Origin: Candidatus Krumholzibacteriota bacterium
Lineage (GTDB): Bacteria; Krumholzibacteriota; Krumholzibacteriia; JAJRXK01
Assembly: GCA_024276305.1 (NCBI GenBank)
Contig: JAJRXK010000020.1
Coordinates: 1 to 64,000 of the forward strand
DNA length: 64,000 bases
Reading direction: 5' to 3'
This document shows positions 7,674 through 16,661 of the stretch, piece after piece. The translations under genes were made by a program, and so were the position numbers. Every line of letters starts with the position of its first letter. Positions within the stretch are counted from its first letter, which is position 1. The notes beneath the pieces are model-generated. The model was not told where the DNA came from. It ran no database searches and saw only the letters and a list, made by a program, of their open reading frames with translations.

Positions 7674-9028
7674 ATCGATCCCGACTGACGATGTGGGTCA
7701 CCGGTCTGGCGCTGGTGGCCAGCCTTTGCCCGCGCCTTGCCGTGGCGACCGAACCTGTGCTCGATGCACAAGTCCGCGTTCGCGAGTATGTCCTCCTCAA
7801 CCACGACTTCAATAGCGACGTCGATGATCCCGACAACTACGCGCGAATGCGGACGCGGATCGGGATGACCTTCGACGCGGGGGAATACACCTCCGCCTAC
7901 ATCCAATTCCAGGACACCAGAGCGCTGGGAGAACCGGCCAACACCCTCACCAGCCTCGAGCAGACCGACCTGCATCAGGGCTATGTCCTCATCCACAGCG
8001 CCTTCGACAGTGATCTGTCCTTCCAGATCGGACGGATGGAGATGAAGTACGGAGCGGAGCGCCAGATCGGACCCGTGGGCTGGTCCGACGTGGGACGTTC
8101 CTTCGACGGGATTCGTCTCTTGAGCGACATCGAGGGCTTCGGATGGTTCCACGCCTTTGCGATGAAACTGAACGAGACCGGCGGCGTGAGCACGATCAAC
8201 AGCGGTGCCGGAGTCACTTCCAATCCCAATGGCGAGCAAGCCTTCATCGGCGCCTACCTCCACTACGACGCCAGCGAGGATGCGGCCATCGAGGCCTATG
8301 TCTTCGACGTCTACAAGGATCAGGGTGATCTCACCGACACCTCGACCGGAGACACCGAGAACGCCACCGGGAACCTCTTCACCGCGGGTGGACGGGTCAC
8401 CGTCGACATGCCCGACCAAGACCTGAAGCTCTTCGGTGAGGGTGCGATCCAATTCGGGAGCGCTCCTCAGACCACCTTCGGTGCGGATGGGGCCGACTAC
8501 AAGGGCGTCGCCGCGGTGGCGGGATTCCAGTACGGCCTTCCCACCGCGGTCAAGAGCTGGATCGGATTCGAGTTCAACTACGCCTCCGGCGACGACGGAA
8601 CCGATCCCACCGAGATCGGCACCTACCAGCAGCTCTTCCCCACCAGCCACGGCGTGCTGGGCTACATGGACTTCGTGGGCTGGAGGAACATCCTCGACTA
8701 CCAGACCACTCTGGGCCTCAAGCCGAATGACCGGTGGAAGCTCTGGAGCAGCTACCACTACTTCCAGGTTGCCGAGTCGGCAGACAGCGCGTACCTGGCC
8801 AACGGTACGGCCTGGTTGAGCGGCGATCCGACCTTCGACAACACTCTCGGCAGCGAAGTCGATGTGGTGGCCACCTACAGTCCGGAACAGAACCTGACCT
8901 TCCTGGCGAAGTTCGGCCTCTGGCTTCCCGGAGATTATCAGGAGCAGTCCATGGGCGGTGGAGTGAGCAATCCGGCGAAGCTCGACTCCGCGATGAGCCT
9001 CTTCGTCCAGACCACGGCAACCTTCTGA
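7667..9028 (+). CDS. alginate-export-type outer-membrane beta-barrel
   Basis: A protein of 453 residues with a signal peptide (hydrophobic run WVTGLALVASLCPRLAVA, cleavage near 26). Alternating beta-strands with aromatic girdles follow throughout. The opening of the barrel, with NYARMRTRIGMTFDAGEYTS and the later QIGRMEMKYGAERQIG, resembles the alginate_exp (AlgE-like) porin family. The ATG at 7667 lies 8 bp after GGAGGGA and overlaps the glycosyltransferase stop by 7 bp. A longer frame starting inside the glycosyltransferase gene lacks the signal peptide at its start and is rejected. Transport of an anionic carbohydrate is plausible, but nothing here shows it is alginate. A strong terminator follows. 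Confidence 0.82.
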   Translation: MLNRSRLTMWVTGLALVASLCPRLAVATEPVLDAQVRVREYVLLNHDFNSDVDDPDNYARMRTRIGMTFDAGEYTSAYIQFQDTRALGEPANTLTSLEQTDLHQGYVLIHSAFDSDLSFQIGRMEMKYGAERQIGPVGWSDVGRSFDGIRLLSDIEGFGWFHAFAMKLNETGGVSTINSGAGVTSNPNGEQAFIGAYLHYDASEDAAIEAYVFDVYKDQGDLTDTSTGDTENATGNLFTAGGRVTVDMPDQDLKLFGEGAIQFGSAPQTTFGADGADYKGVAAVAGFQYGLPTAVKSWIGFEFNYASGDDGTDPTEIGTYQQLFPTSHGVLGYMDFVGWRNILDYQTTLGLKPNDRWKLWSSYHYFQVAESADSAYLANGTAWLSGDPTFDNTLGSEVDVVATYSPEQNLTFLAKFGLWLPGDYQEQSMGGGVSNPAKLDSAMSLFVQTTATF

Positions 9029-9057
9029 CCCGCGGTCATTGCATCGGACCACGACAG

Positions 9058-9092
9058 AAGCCCCGGCCATCACGGCCGGGGCTTTTTCTTTT
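9058..9092 (+). terminator. intrinsic terminator after porin gene
   Basis: An 11-bp perfect stem (9058-9068 with 9074-9084, AAGCCCCGGCC paired with GGCCGGGGCTT), a 5-nt loop, and a T-rich tract to 9092. It ends the DUF507-GT-porin operon. On the minus strand the stem is not followed by T residues, so it acts mainly in the plus direction. Confidence 0.93.
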
Positions 9093-9123
9093 GGGGATCC
9101 CAATCCTGGACGACAACCCCGCT

Positions 9124-9885
9124 TCAGCCCTCTGCGGCCAAGCGCTTCTTGTAAGTCTCGACCAAGCGACGAAGCCTCTGCTCCTCGCCCTCGAGAAACT
9201 CGACTGCCGTGGATGGGGAGGAGGAGCTACAAGCTGCGACTTTTCCGTGCAGACCATATCCCTCCCGGATTTCCATCAGGGCGGAGACCTGCTCTGGGCT
9301 GAGCGCCACCGCTCCCCCCAGGCTCTCCGCGATCCAGGTGATGCGAGCCAACTGCTCGACGGTTTCCAATCGATCGAGCGCTCGCAGGGGATCCGCGCCC
9401 ATGGTCACCACGCCGTGGTTGCGCAGCAGAATGGCGGGGTGGTGCCGGGCCAGCTCTCGCACCGCCCGGGGAATCTCATCGGTCGACGGAGTGCCGTAGT
9501 CACTCAGGGGCACCTGACCGAGGTCGACGACCACTTCGGGGAGAAGACACTGGTCGAGGGGGCGGCCCGCCACGGCGAAGGCCGTGGCGTGGGCAGGATG
9601 CCCATGGGTGACGGCATCCACCTCCGGTCGCACCTCGTAGATCGCGAGGTGCATGGGGGTCTCCGAGCTGGGCTGCCCCTGCGACAGGACCCGGCCCCGG
9701 ATGTCCACCAAGACCAACTCTTCTGGACCAAGCTCTCCCTTGTCCGAACCGGCGGGAGTGGTGAGGAAGAGGTCTCTGCCGACTCTTGCGCTGAGGTTTC
9801 CCTCGCGCGCCACGATCAACTGACGCTCCCGCATCCGCCGACCGGCCTCGACGATGAGGCGACGGGCTTGCGACTCCTCGATCAC
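9124..9885 (-). CDS. class II aldolase / L-fuculose-phosphate-aldolase-like
   Basis: A protein of 253 residues in the class II aldolase/adducin family. Zinc-site residues fit the fuculose-1-phosphate aldolase pattern in position and spacing: E75 (SSETPMH), H94 and H96 (THGHPAH) and H157 (LRNHGVV). EGNLSAR near 28-34 is the phosphate-binding loop. The start is GTG at 9885, 7 bp after the TolB-like gene stop. The chain has a C-terminal extension of about 40 residues, with a Ser-rich patch then a basic helix, beyond the usual 215-residue FucA. It could cleave a sugar phosphate to DHAP and an aldehyde; the exact substrate is not fixed by the motifs. Confidence 0.85.
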   Translation of the reverse strand: MIEESQARRLIVEAGRRMRERQLIVAREGNLSARVGRDLFLTTPAGSDKGELGPEELVLVDIRGRVLSQGQPSSETPMHLAIYEVRPEVDAVTHGHPAHATAFAVAGRPLDQCLLPEVVVDLGQVPLSDYGTPSTDEIPRAVRELARHHPAILLRNHGVVTMGADPLRALDRLETVEQLARITWIAESLGGAVALSPEQVSALMEIREGYGLHGKVAACSSSSPSTAVEFLEGEEQRLRRLVETYKKRLAAEG

Positions 9886-9892
9886 GGCGGGA

Positions 9893-11128
9893 TCAGGGAG
9901 TGAAGTCCCGCAAGATCCACACGTCGGTCTTCTGATCGTCGAAATCGGGAAGCAGATTCATCCGGGTGGTGAACACGATGGTATTGCCACCTCGGGGATC
10001 GACCGACGCATACTGATCATCGCTGCGGGTCTGGAAGAGAATCTTCTGGTCACCACCATCGGCATCCATCGACCACAGGTTGCGATCCCGAAGCGAGCTG
10101 CAAGGGGGACGCCGAGTGCTCGTGAACACGATGCGGCCCGAACCCAGCCAGGCCGGTTGCATCGACCCTGCGGGAACCTTCGGGCGGGGATCGATGTCGG
10201 TGAAGGTCAGTCGCACCGCACCGTCTGGCCCACCCTCCACCGCAGGATTCGCGGGGTCGAATCCCACTTTGAACACCTCGGTGTGACCGGTGAGAGTCCC
10301 CCGATTGCTGGTGAAGGCGATTTCCGTTCCCGAGGGCGACCAGCTCGGCTCCCATTCGATGGGGGCTCCACTCGTCACCCGGATGGTCCGCCCGTCGAGG
10401 AGATTGTGAGCGAAGATCGCCGGAGCCTGAGTGACCGCGGGGGTCCCATTCGCCGGATCTGCGGCCTTGAAGAAGAAGCGACTGTAAGCGATCCACTCTC
10501 CATCGGGGGAAAAGGCCGGAGTGGCGTAGTGGTACTGATTCTCCAGACCCAGTCCCCCCAAACCCACGTCGTCGACCAGCACGGGGTTGAGTCCGGTGAT
10601 CTCCTGACCGGTGGCTCCGGCCAGGTCGGGTTCGAAGATGTAGAGCCGCTCGAGTCGCTTGAGTCCACCGATCTGCACCGTGACCACCAGAGCCATCCGC
10701 ACACCATCCGGGTGCCAGTCCGGCCACGAGCTCTGCAATCCCCCAAAACTCGAGAAGTTCGTGCCATCGTCGATGGGGAGAGAGGCGAAGACCACCCGAC
10801 GCGCATTCCCGAGGTCGAAGAGTCGAGCCACCGGAGACCTCTGCTCGCCGGGCATCGGCACATCGATGATGGCCAAATCCCGGCGGCCATCACCATCGTA
10901 TTCCTTGGTGCCCCAGAAGTCGGTGGTGAAGGCGACTCGGGTCCCGTCCGGAGACAACTTGGGGAAGAAGTGATCGGTGGAGAGGGTGTCCGTGGTGACG
11001 GCCAAGGCCTCACCCGTCGGAACCCAGCAATCCTCGTCGGTTTGATCGCAGCCCATGGAGATGACAGATAGCAGGATCGCGAATGCGAAGAGAGCGACGA
11101 TCTGCCACGAGCGTCCGGCTCGACTCAT
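9893..11128 (-). CDS. TolB/PD40-like beta-propeller lipoprotein
   Basis: A protein of 411 residues. The lipoprotein signal ends in LSVISMGC with the acylated Cys at about 27. The mature part is a beta-propeller of PD40 (WD40-like) repeats, recognisable from repeated motifs of the type FPKLSPDGTRVAFTT, PDWHPDGVRMALV, TPAFSPDGEWIAYS, EPSWSPSGTEIAFTSNRG and QPAWLGSGRIVFTSTR. These are typical of TolB-like envelope proteins. It is not TolB itself, since no Tol-Pal genes are nearby and the N-terminal TolB domain is absent. It probably sits on the periplasmic side of a membrane and binds protein or glycan ligands. Confidence 0.85.
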   Translation of the reverse strand: MSRAGRSWQIVALFAFAILLSVISMGCDQTDEDCWVPTGEALAVTTDTLSTDHFFPKLSPDGTRVAFTTDFWGTKEYDGDGRRDLAIIDVPMPGEQRSPVARLFDLGNARRVVFASLPIDDGTNFSSFGGLQSSWPDWHPDGVRMALVVTVQIGGLKRLERLYIFEPDLAGATGQEITGLNPVLVDDVGLGGLGLENQYHYATPAFSPDGEWIAYSRFFFKAADPANGTPAVTQAPAIFAHNLLDGRTIRVTSGAPIEWEPSWSPSGTEIAFTSNRGTLTGHTEVFKVGFDPANPAVEGGPDGAVRLTFTDIDPRPKVPAGSMQPAWLGSGRIVFTSTRRPPCSSLRDRNLWSMDADGGDQKILFQTRSDDQYASVDPRGGNTIVFTTRMNLLPDFDDQKTDVWILRDFTP

Positions 11129-11197
11129 GATGAACCCCTACGAACAAAAGTCGAAAGATGGGCTGTCCCGACGCAGCCCGAGAGCACAAGGCGCTAT

Positions 11198-11227
11198 AAG
11201 GTACGGTGACTCCTTGGGGATTGACAA
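11198..11227 (-). promoter_or_regulatory. candidate promoter for TolB-like lipoprotein gene
   Basis: On the minus strand TTGTCA (11222-11227) is followed after 18 bp by TACCTT (11198-11203), about 70 bp before the lipoprotein start. The spacer is at the upper end of the normal range. Confidence 0.4.
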
Positions 11228-11233
11228 CCCGTT

Positions 11234-12370
11234 TCAACGAGGAAAACGCTCGTCGAGATTCCGGCGTGCGTCGGAATGATGGGGATTGCGATCGAGAATC
11301 GCTTCCCACCCCCGACGAGCCTCGTCGCGGCGACCCAGTTCGTAGAGAATCACGCCGCGCAGGTTGGCCAGGTCCAGGTCCTCCGGAGCCAATTCCGACG
11401 CGGACTCGATCGCGGTCAGCGCCTGATCGAGCTGCCCCGCCTGCCGCCGCGAGAGGGCGATGATTCCCCAACCTCCCGCCGCCCGGGGTGGTCTCTTCAC
11501 CGCCAGATCTTCGAGGGCCGTCGCCTCGGCAAGACGTTGGAGGGCCAGATAGAGATTCTGGAGTCCGGCTTCGGTGAGATCGGGGACGTGGGGCTGGAGA
11601 AGGTCCCGCGCCCTCTCGGCCTTCCCTTGCCCAAGCAGGATTTCGGCCGCCCTCTCCCGGCAGTCGAGGGCATTGGGGTCTCGTTCCACACAGAGGAGGT
11701 ACCACTCCGCCTCCCCTACTCCTGGCCGCAGACGACCCATGCGTCGGGCCGATTCGGCGGTGGGGTCGTGTTCTTCGAACCAACTCCAGACCTCGATGGC
11801 GGCGGCGGTGTCCCCCACCGCCTCGCTCAGCTCCGCACGTTCCCACTGAATCCTTCCGTCGTCGGGAGCGAGTTCGTGGGCCCGGTCGAGGGCCTTCTGC
11901 GCCGGATCCCATCGTCGAAAGGATCGCAGCAGGCGCCCGTAGCCCAGCTGGGCTTCGACCGATCGGGGATCGAGGCGAATGGCTTCCTCGAATTCGGCCA
12001 TCGCTCGCCCGGTCGCCCCCTGCTTCAGGAGGGTGACCGCCAGATTGGCGTGGAGCTCGGGGCGTTCGTAAGCCAGGGCCAGCCCCTTCTCGAAACTCTC
12101 GATCGCCTCGGATCCTCGGCCCAGCTGGTCCAAGCTGAGTCCTCGCAGATTGTAGAGCCGTCCGGTGAGCTGGCGACGCCCCTCCAACTCATCGAGGACC
12201 TGCACCACGCTGTCCGGTCGACCCGCCTCGAAAGTGCGGGTCAAAGATCCCAGAAGTCGCTCGAGATCTCTTGCGCTTGCGTATTGGTCCTCGGGACGGG
12301 CGGCCACGCCGAAGAGGAGGAGACCCACCAGAGCGACCCATTTGACACCCTTCGACCGGGCCAAATACAC
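11234..12370 (-). CDS. secreted TPR-repeat protein
   Basis: About 378 residues. A short basic N-terminus followed by the hydrophobic run VALVGLLLFGVAA makes a signal peptide. The rest is tetratricopeptide repeats, for example LYNLRGLSLDQLGRGSEAIE, AEFEEAIRLDPRSVEAQLGY, ALDRAHELAPDDGRIQWERA and the C-terminal ALTAIESASELAPEDLDLAN. The start is uncertain. The GTG at 12370 is the best fit because it places the signal peptide at the N-terminus, though the GGGAGGG upstream is about 14 bp away; a TTG at 12364 is possible. It is probably a periplasmic scaffold with no catalytic residues. The gene diverges from the glycosidase-like gene at 12476. Confidence 0.78.
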   Translation of the reverse strand: MYLARSKGVKWVALVGLLLFGVAARPEDQYASARDLERLLGSLTRTFEAGRPDSVVQVLDELEGRRQLTGRLYNLRGLSLDQLGRGSEAIESFEKGLALAYERPELHANLAVTLLKQGATGRAMAEFEEAIRLDPRSVEAQLGYGRLLRSFRRWDPAQKALDRAHELAPDDGRIQWERAELSEAVGDTAAAIEVWSWFEEHDPTAESARRMGRLRPGVGEAEWYLLCVERDPNALDCRERAAEILLGQGKAERARDLLQPHVPDLTEAGLQNLYLALQRLAEATALEDLAVKRPPRAAGGWGIIALSRRQAGQLDQALTAIESASELAPEDLDLANLRGVILYELGRRDEARRGWEAILDRNPHHSDARRNLDERFPR

Positions 12371-12475
12371 TTGTAGCGAAGCGATCCCTCCCTGGCATGG
12401 CCAGCTGGTAGTCAGCGGCGGACGAGCGCCGCGTCGAGTCGACCTGAACACGCCCCCTCCGGCGAGACGATAGGC

Positions 12476-14272
12476 ATGAACCGAGGCTGGTACATCGGAT
12501 TGGTCGGCGTATTGCTGTGGCTGCCTGCGGTCGGCCACTCTCAACTCCTCTTCGACTTCGAGGGGCCCTATCTCGTGGACCCCGGTCACACCATCAAGGA
12601 CCACGAGATGGTCTTCGATGGACAGAAGTGGCACTGCATCTACATCCGGGGCCTCGAGGGCGTCTCGGGAACCAGCTCGGAAACCGAATTGGGACACGCC
12701 ACCACCAACGACTTGCAAGAGTGGTCCATCGAGTTTCCGGTCCTGGCGGCTGGGCCCGAGAGTTGGGACGCCCGCAACGTATGGGCGCCGGCCATCTTCC
12801 CCAAACCCGATGACCCCAGCCGATGGACCATGCTCTACACCGGCACCGACGTCACCATTGTACAGAGAATGGGCCGTGCCTACACCTACAACAGCGCCCT
12901 CACTCAGTTCACGAAATTCTCGCAGAACCCCGCACTCGAGCCCGATTCCACGGTCTACGACTGGGCCCGGGGACAACTGTTCAGCAGCTTCCGCGATCCC
13001 TTCTACTTCTTCTACGGGGGAGTCCATCACGTCCTCCACACGGTGGGCCTCCGGGACGGAGTCCGTCGTGGTGCGATCCATCACGCCACGAGCCCCGACC
13101 TCTGGACCTGGACCGACGTGGGGGTCCTGGCTTCGAACAACAACGATGCCCTGGGTACCCAATGGCATGACCTCGAGTCGGTCCAACTGATCGAGCATTC
13201 GGGCCAGTGGTACTTGTTCTACACCGAACAGAATGTCGAGGGGGTCCGCTGGATTCGCTCCTCGCAGATGGACAGCGGCTGGGACGTGTCATCGGCTCGG
13301 GTGGTCGACCCAAGTGGAATCGCGGCCGAAGTCACGCCCATCGACACCGAGAGCTATCTGTTCACTCGGCACATCCCCGAAGTCCACAGCCCCTCGAGCC
13401 CCCTCTTCGGGACTGTCACCTGGACCCTCCGAGCCGACACTCTGCGCTTCCATCCCACCACCGGCGACCCCTACCTCGTGCTCACCGATCCCTTGGCCGC
13501 GAACTGGCCGGTGCGCAGCGGTAGCGCATTTCTCGCCGCACCGACCTTCGGCGACAATGCTCTCGAGCGCGGAGGCACCACTGCTCTGGCCAACGGTCAC
13601 GGCTACCTCAGCTCTCGTGATTTCTACGCGGGGCCGGGCTCGGGCACCGGCCAACCCGGTGGTGATCTCGGAGGGACGGCCACCGGTACCATGAAATCCC
13701 GGGTCTTCGCCATCACTCCGGGCACGGTGTCGATGTCGATGCGGGTGGGCGGTGGAAGCGATCTCTCCTGCTTCGTGGCTCTGGTCCAGGCCGACAACGA
13801 TTCGATTCTCTACTCGGTGAGGGGCCACGGCTCGGACACCATGCGTCCGGTGTGGTGGGATCTGACCGGACTCAGCGGGGTCAATGCCTACATCTGGGTC
13901 GAAGATGCATCCACCGCTCCGAGCGGGTGGATCTGTGTGGACGAGATCCGGCTCAACCAATCTGCGGTCCCGACTCCGGAGCTGCCCACGCGGCGGGCGC
14001 GGCTCCTTCCGAATCGCCCGAATCCCTTCAACCCTCGAACGGAGTTGGGCTTCGAGATCGACACCTCCGCTCGGATCGACCTGCGCATCTTCGATCTCCG
14101 GGGACGGCTGGTGCGGACTCTCGATGCCGGCCGGCTCGAAGCCGGAACTCACCGACTGAGCTGGGACGGCACCGACGCCCGCGGCCGCGAGGTCGCCAGC
14201 GGAGTCTACATCGTGGGCCTGCAAGCCGACTCCGTCACGCTGGACCAACGAAAGATCACTCTCGTCCGTTGA
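12476..14272 (+). CDS. secreted glycosidase-like protein with FlgD/Por-type C-terminal domain
   Basis: A protein of 598 residues. A signal peptide ends near HSQ (about 23). Residues about 25-320 look like a five-bladed propeller of the GH32/GH43 type: an early Asp in the stretch DPGHTIKDHEM, repeated Trp-rich blades, and YLFYTEQNVEGVRWI. A glycine-rich lectin-like module follows (about 360-490). The last 80 residues carry the conserved NRPNPFNPRTELGFEI... pattern ending in WDGTDARGREVASGVYIV. That is the FlgD-Ig/Por-secretion-like domain seen at the C-termini of exported proteins in FCB-type bacteria. It is probably secreted or surface bound and acts on a polysaccharide. The glycosidase family is a tentative call because catalytic acids cannot be assigned by eye. 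Confidence 0.75.
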   Translation: MNRGWYIGLVGVLLWLPAVGHSQLLFDFEGPYLVDPGHTIKDHEMVFDGQKWHCIYIRGLEGVSGTSSETELGHATTNDLQEWSIEFPVLAAGPESWDARNVWAPAIFPKPDDPSRWTMLYTGTDVTIVQRMGRAYTYNSALTQFTKFSQNPALEPDSTVYDWARGQLFSSFRDPFYFFYGGVHHVLHTVGLRDGVRRGAIHHATSPDLWTWTDVGVLASNNNDALGTQWHDLESVQLIEHSGQWYLFYTEQNVEGVRWIRSSQMDSGWDVSSARVVDPSGIAAEVTPIDTESYLFTRHIPEVHSPSSPLFGTVTWTLRADTLRFHPTTGDPYLVLTDPLAANWPVRSGSAFLAAPTFGDNALERGGTTALANGHGYLSSRDFYAGPGSGTGQPGGDLGGTATGTMKSRVFAITPGTVSMSMRVGGGSDLSCFVALVQADNDSILYSVRGHGSDTMRPVWWDLTGLSGVNAYIWVEDASTAPSGWICVDEIRLNQSAVPTPELPTRRARLLPNRPNPFNPRTELGFEIDTSARIDLRIFDLRGRLVRTLDAGRLEAGTHRLSWDGTDARGREVASGVYIVGLQADSVTLDQRKITLVR

Positions 14273-14818
14273 TCAGGCGTGGAGGAAGCGGCGCCAGGTC
14301 GGGAGCAGGCCGGCGGGCTGACGATTCTGGACCATGGGAAGATATCCCCGCGGCGGTCCGGGCTTGCGAAGCAGACGCATTCCGACTTCTTCCGGGAGGC
14401 GATCTCCCTTTCGGAGGTTGCAGGAGAGACAGGCGGTGACGCAATTCTCCCAGGAATTGATGCCGTGTTCGAGGCGAAACTCGTCCTTGCGACTCCGTGG
14501 AACCACGTGGTCGAGGGTGAGGTTTTCCTCCCCCCCGCAGTACTGACAACGGTAGCCATCTCTCGCGAAGACATTGCGTTTGTTGAAGCGAACGTGGAGC
14601 GCGCGGTACAGTCGATGCGCGACGGCGATGAAGAGACGAATCACCACTGGGCATTTCAGTTGCCATCGCTCGCTGTGGAAGACCACAGACTCATCCTCTT
14701 CGACGGCCACCGCACGTCCCGCCGCCAGAAGTCGCAGGGCACGTCGCATCGGGACCACGTTGACCGCCTGATAACCGGCGTCCAACACCAGAACCGGCCT
14801 CAATAGCTGGCCGCTCAT
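14273..14818 (-). CDS. HNH endonuclease family protein
   Basis: A protein of 181 residues. It has the HNH fold with structural zinc ligands CQYC (91-94) and CLSC (130-133), catalytic DH at 103-104 (TLDHVVPRS) and the central Asn near 121 to 125. The N-terminal opening PVLVLDAGYQAVNVVPMRRAL is that of the common stand-alone bacterial HNH proteins of about 160-190 residues. No intron, toxin-immunity or restriction genes lie beside it. The gene is convergent with the glycosidase-like gene and abuts it directly. Its DNA target and role are unknown; it may act in DNA repair or as a domesticated homing-type nuclease. Confidence 0.88.
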   Translation of the reverse strand: MSGQLLRPVLVLDAGYQAVNVVPMRRALRLLAAGRAVAVEEDESVVFHSERWQLKCPVVIRLFIAVAHRLYRALHVRFNKRNVFARDGYRCQYCGGEENLTLDHVVPRSRKDEFRLEHGINSWENCVTACLSCNLRKGDRLPEEVGMRLLRKPGPPRGYLPMVQNRQPAGLLPTWRRFLHA

Positions 14819-14911
14819 GATACCCGGGGTCCGCTTGAGTCAGGCGCGGGGGACCCTCTCCGCGATGCTGGGCCAGAGAAACCGAACCTCCTCCTGCCTT
14901 CGCCGCACGAA

Positions 14912-16465
14912 TCACCGCTCGTGCGGCATCCGTTCCTCCAATCCGGTGAAATAGAAGTCACCGGGATAATGCAGAAAGTTTGCCACGCGCGAGGTGTAAA
15001 TACACGCAAATTCCTTGACCTGCCGTCCGAAGCGGCTGATTTCGCTTCCCTCGCGGAAGACCCGACCCCAGGTGTGATTGTGCGCATCCCGCACCCGCCT
15101 CTCCAGGACTTCGCGCCGGCCCACGGTCTGGCGCAAGAGAAAATCCAGCCCCGCGAGAGTGTGTTCGAGCTCTTCCATGTGCTGCTGCCTCGCTTCGGGG
15201 GACCGGGCGAGGAAGGCCTTGAGCTCTCGGGAGGCGAAGCCTTGAGCCCAGGAGGGCACCGGCGGAGCAGGATCCTCCAGACGCCGGCGCATGGCCCGCA
15301 ACAGGAGGTGGAGCTGGTCACGGTCTCGTCGCAAATCGCGAGCCCGGCCCATCAGGTCGTTGATCTCCCGATTGAGGTGACTCCGCCTCTCGTTGATGCG
15401 GATCTCGCGCTCCAACTCGAAGATCACCATGGCGGTCCGCCAGCCCACGGCCTTCTTGCTCCGCAGGATGTCGCCGTAGGTGTGGTCCCCGAAGTAGAGG
15501 ATTTCGTCCCCCTGGTGCCCGAGAAAACCCTCGATGAAGGCGGCGTTCCCTCCTCGGAAGCAGTAGTCCCGGCCCTCGTGATCCCCGGTGTGGATCGCGA
15601 CCTCGGGCCGGCCCTCGAGGAAGAAATCCGGCTTCTTGGATTCGACAATGATCAGATCGAAGAGCTCTCGCCAGGATTCGTTCTCGGTGGTGAGCAGATG
15701 GGAGAGCACCGCATCGGTGTACTCGTATTCACTGTTGGTCAGAAGAAAGAGCTTCTTTCCCATCGCCCGAAAGCGTTCGAGGGTCGGACGCAGATTCTCG
15801 TCGGCCACGAAGTAGTGGTCGAGGTCCTTCATGATGACCGCTTTGAGCGAACCATCCCGGTGGATCTTGTCGACACAGGACCGCACATCGTCGTAGATCT
15901 GCGATACCTCGATTCTCCGCATCTCCCCCTGGGGATCCGACTCCTTCAGGGACACGATTGCAGCGTAGAGCGAACCCTCCGGCATGCTGAAGAAGGTGTC
16001 GAAACTCTGGTATCTGGCCTGTCCCAAATCCACCTGGCGATTGCGGTAGGCCTCGAGTCTCTCCTCGCGGCTCAATACCCGCGTGCCGTGGGTGGCGATG
16101 GCAATGTAGTTGTGAGAGTCCATCTTGAGCAGGTTGCCCAGCTTCTTGTCGACGAGCAGACCCCGGATGATGAAGTCGGGGGCGTATTGCAAGTCGCGGA
16201 TCTGATCGGGATAGCCTCGCCACTCGATGAGATTGGTCACCGCCATGTCGAAGGTCAGTTGCTCGAAGGAACGACGATCGTAGAGAGCCAGGGTGTGGTC
16301 CATGTCGAAGCCAATGGCATGGATCCCCTCCATCCTCAGATTCCGGTTCGTATAGATCCTCTGGTGCGCAGGAATGTTCCGCTCTCCGGGGAGAAAATGA
16401 TCGCCGAAGACCGAAGCGGTCTCCTGAGCCAACGAGCCGTCGTGGGAGTTCACCGATTCTTGCAT
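14912..16465 (-). CDS. HAD-family purine 5'-nucleotidase-like protein
   Basis: A protein of 517 residues similar to the HAD-IG 5'-nucleotidase family (cytosolic purine nucleotidase II-like). The nucleophile motif is DMDHTLA with D54 and D56. Motif II is FLLTNSEYEYTD, and the acidic motif is YFGDHTYGDILRSKK. A long C-terminal helical region with coiled-coil character (about 380-480) follows, as is usual in this family. Expected activity is dephosphorylation of IMP/GMP. The ATG at 16465 has GAAGAG upstream; a longer frame adds 41 unconserved residues. It stands alone. The 196 bp before the divergent wecB hold no motif I can support. Confidence 0.86.
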   Translation of the reverse strand: MQESVNSHDGSLAQETASVFGDHFLPGERNIPAHQRIYTNRNLRMEGIHAIGFDMDHTLALYDRRSFEQLTFDMAVTNLIEWRGYPDQIRDLQYAPDFIIRGLLVDKKLGNLLKMDSHNYIAIATHGTRVLSREERLEAYRNRQVDLGQARYQSFDTFFSMPEGSLYAAIVSLKESDPQGEMRRIEVSQIYDDVRSCVDKIHRDGSLKAVIMKDLDHYFVADENLRPTLERFRAMGKKLFLLTNSEYEYTDAVLSHLLTTENESWRELFDLIIVESKKPDFFLEGRPEVAIHTGDHEGRDYCFRGGNAAFIEGFLGHQGDEILYFGDHTYGDILRSKKAVGWRTAMVIFELEREIRINERRSHLNREINDLMGRARDLRRDRDQLHLLLRAMRRRLEDPAPPVPSWAQGFASRELKAFLARSPEARQQHMEELEHTLAGLDFLLRQTVGRREVLERRVRDAHNHTWGRVFREGSEISRFGRQVKEFACIYTSRVANFLHYPGDFYFTGLEERMPHER

Positions 16466-16661
16466 GCTCTCTTCTCGAAATAGGGACCTCGAAGCCAATC
16501 CGAAGCTTTCCGTCGTGCACCGGATCAGAATACGCCATAATCTGGGGCGCGAAATGTGAGATTCGCCCAATGCGCCCGAACCTTGCAATGCCCGTTCCCG
16601 AGTGGGTGGATCACCCCCACCGCCTCGGATCCGAGATCACTCACGAAAGCACGAGGTCTCC

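Noticed and set aside
13289-14248. Minus-strand 319-residue frame
   Set aside because: Antisense to the 3' half of the glycosidase-like gene; no start signal or domain.
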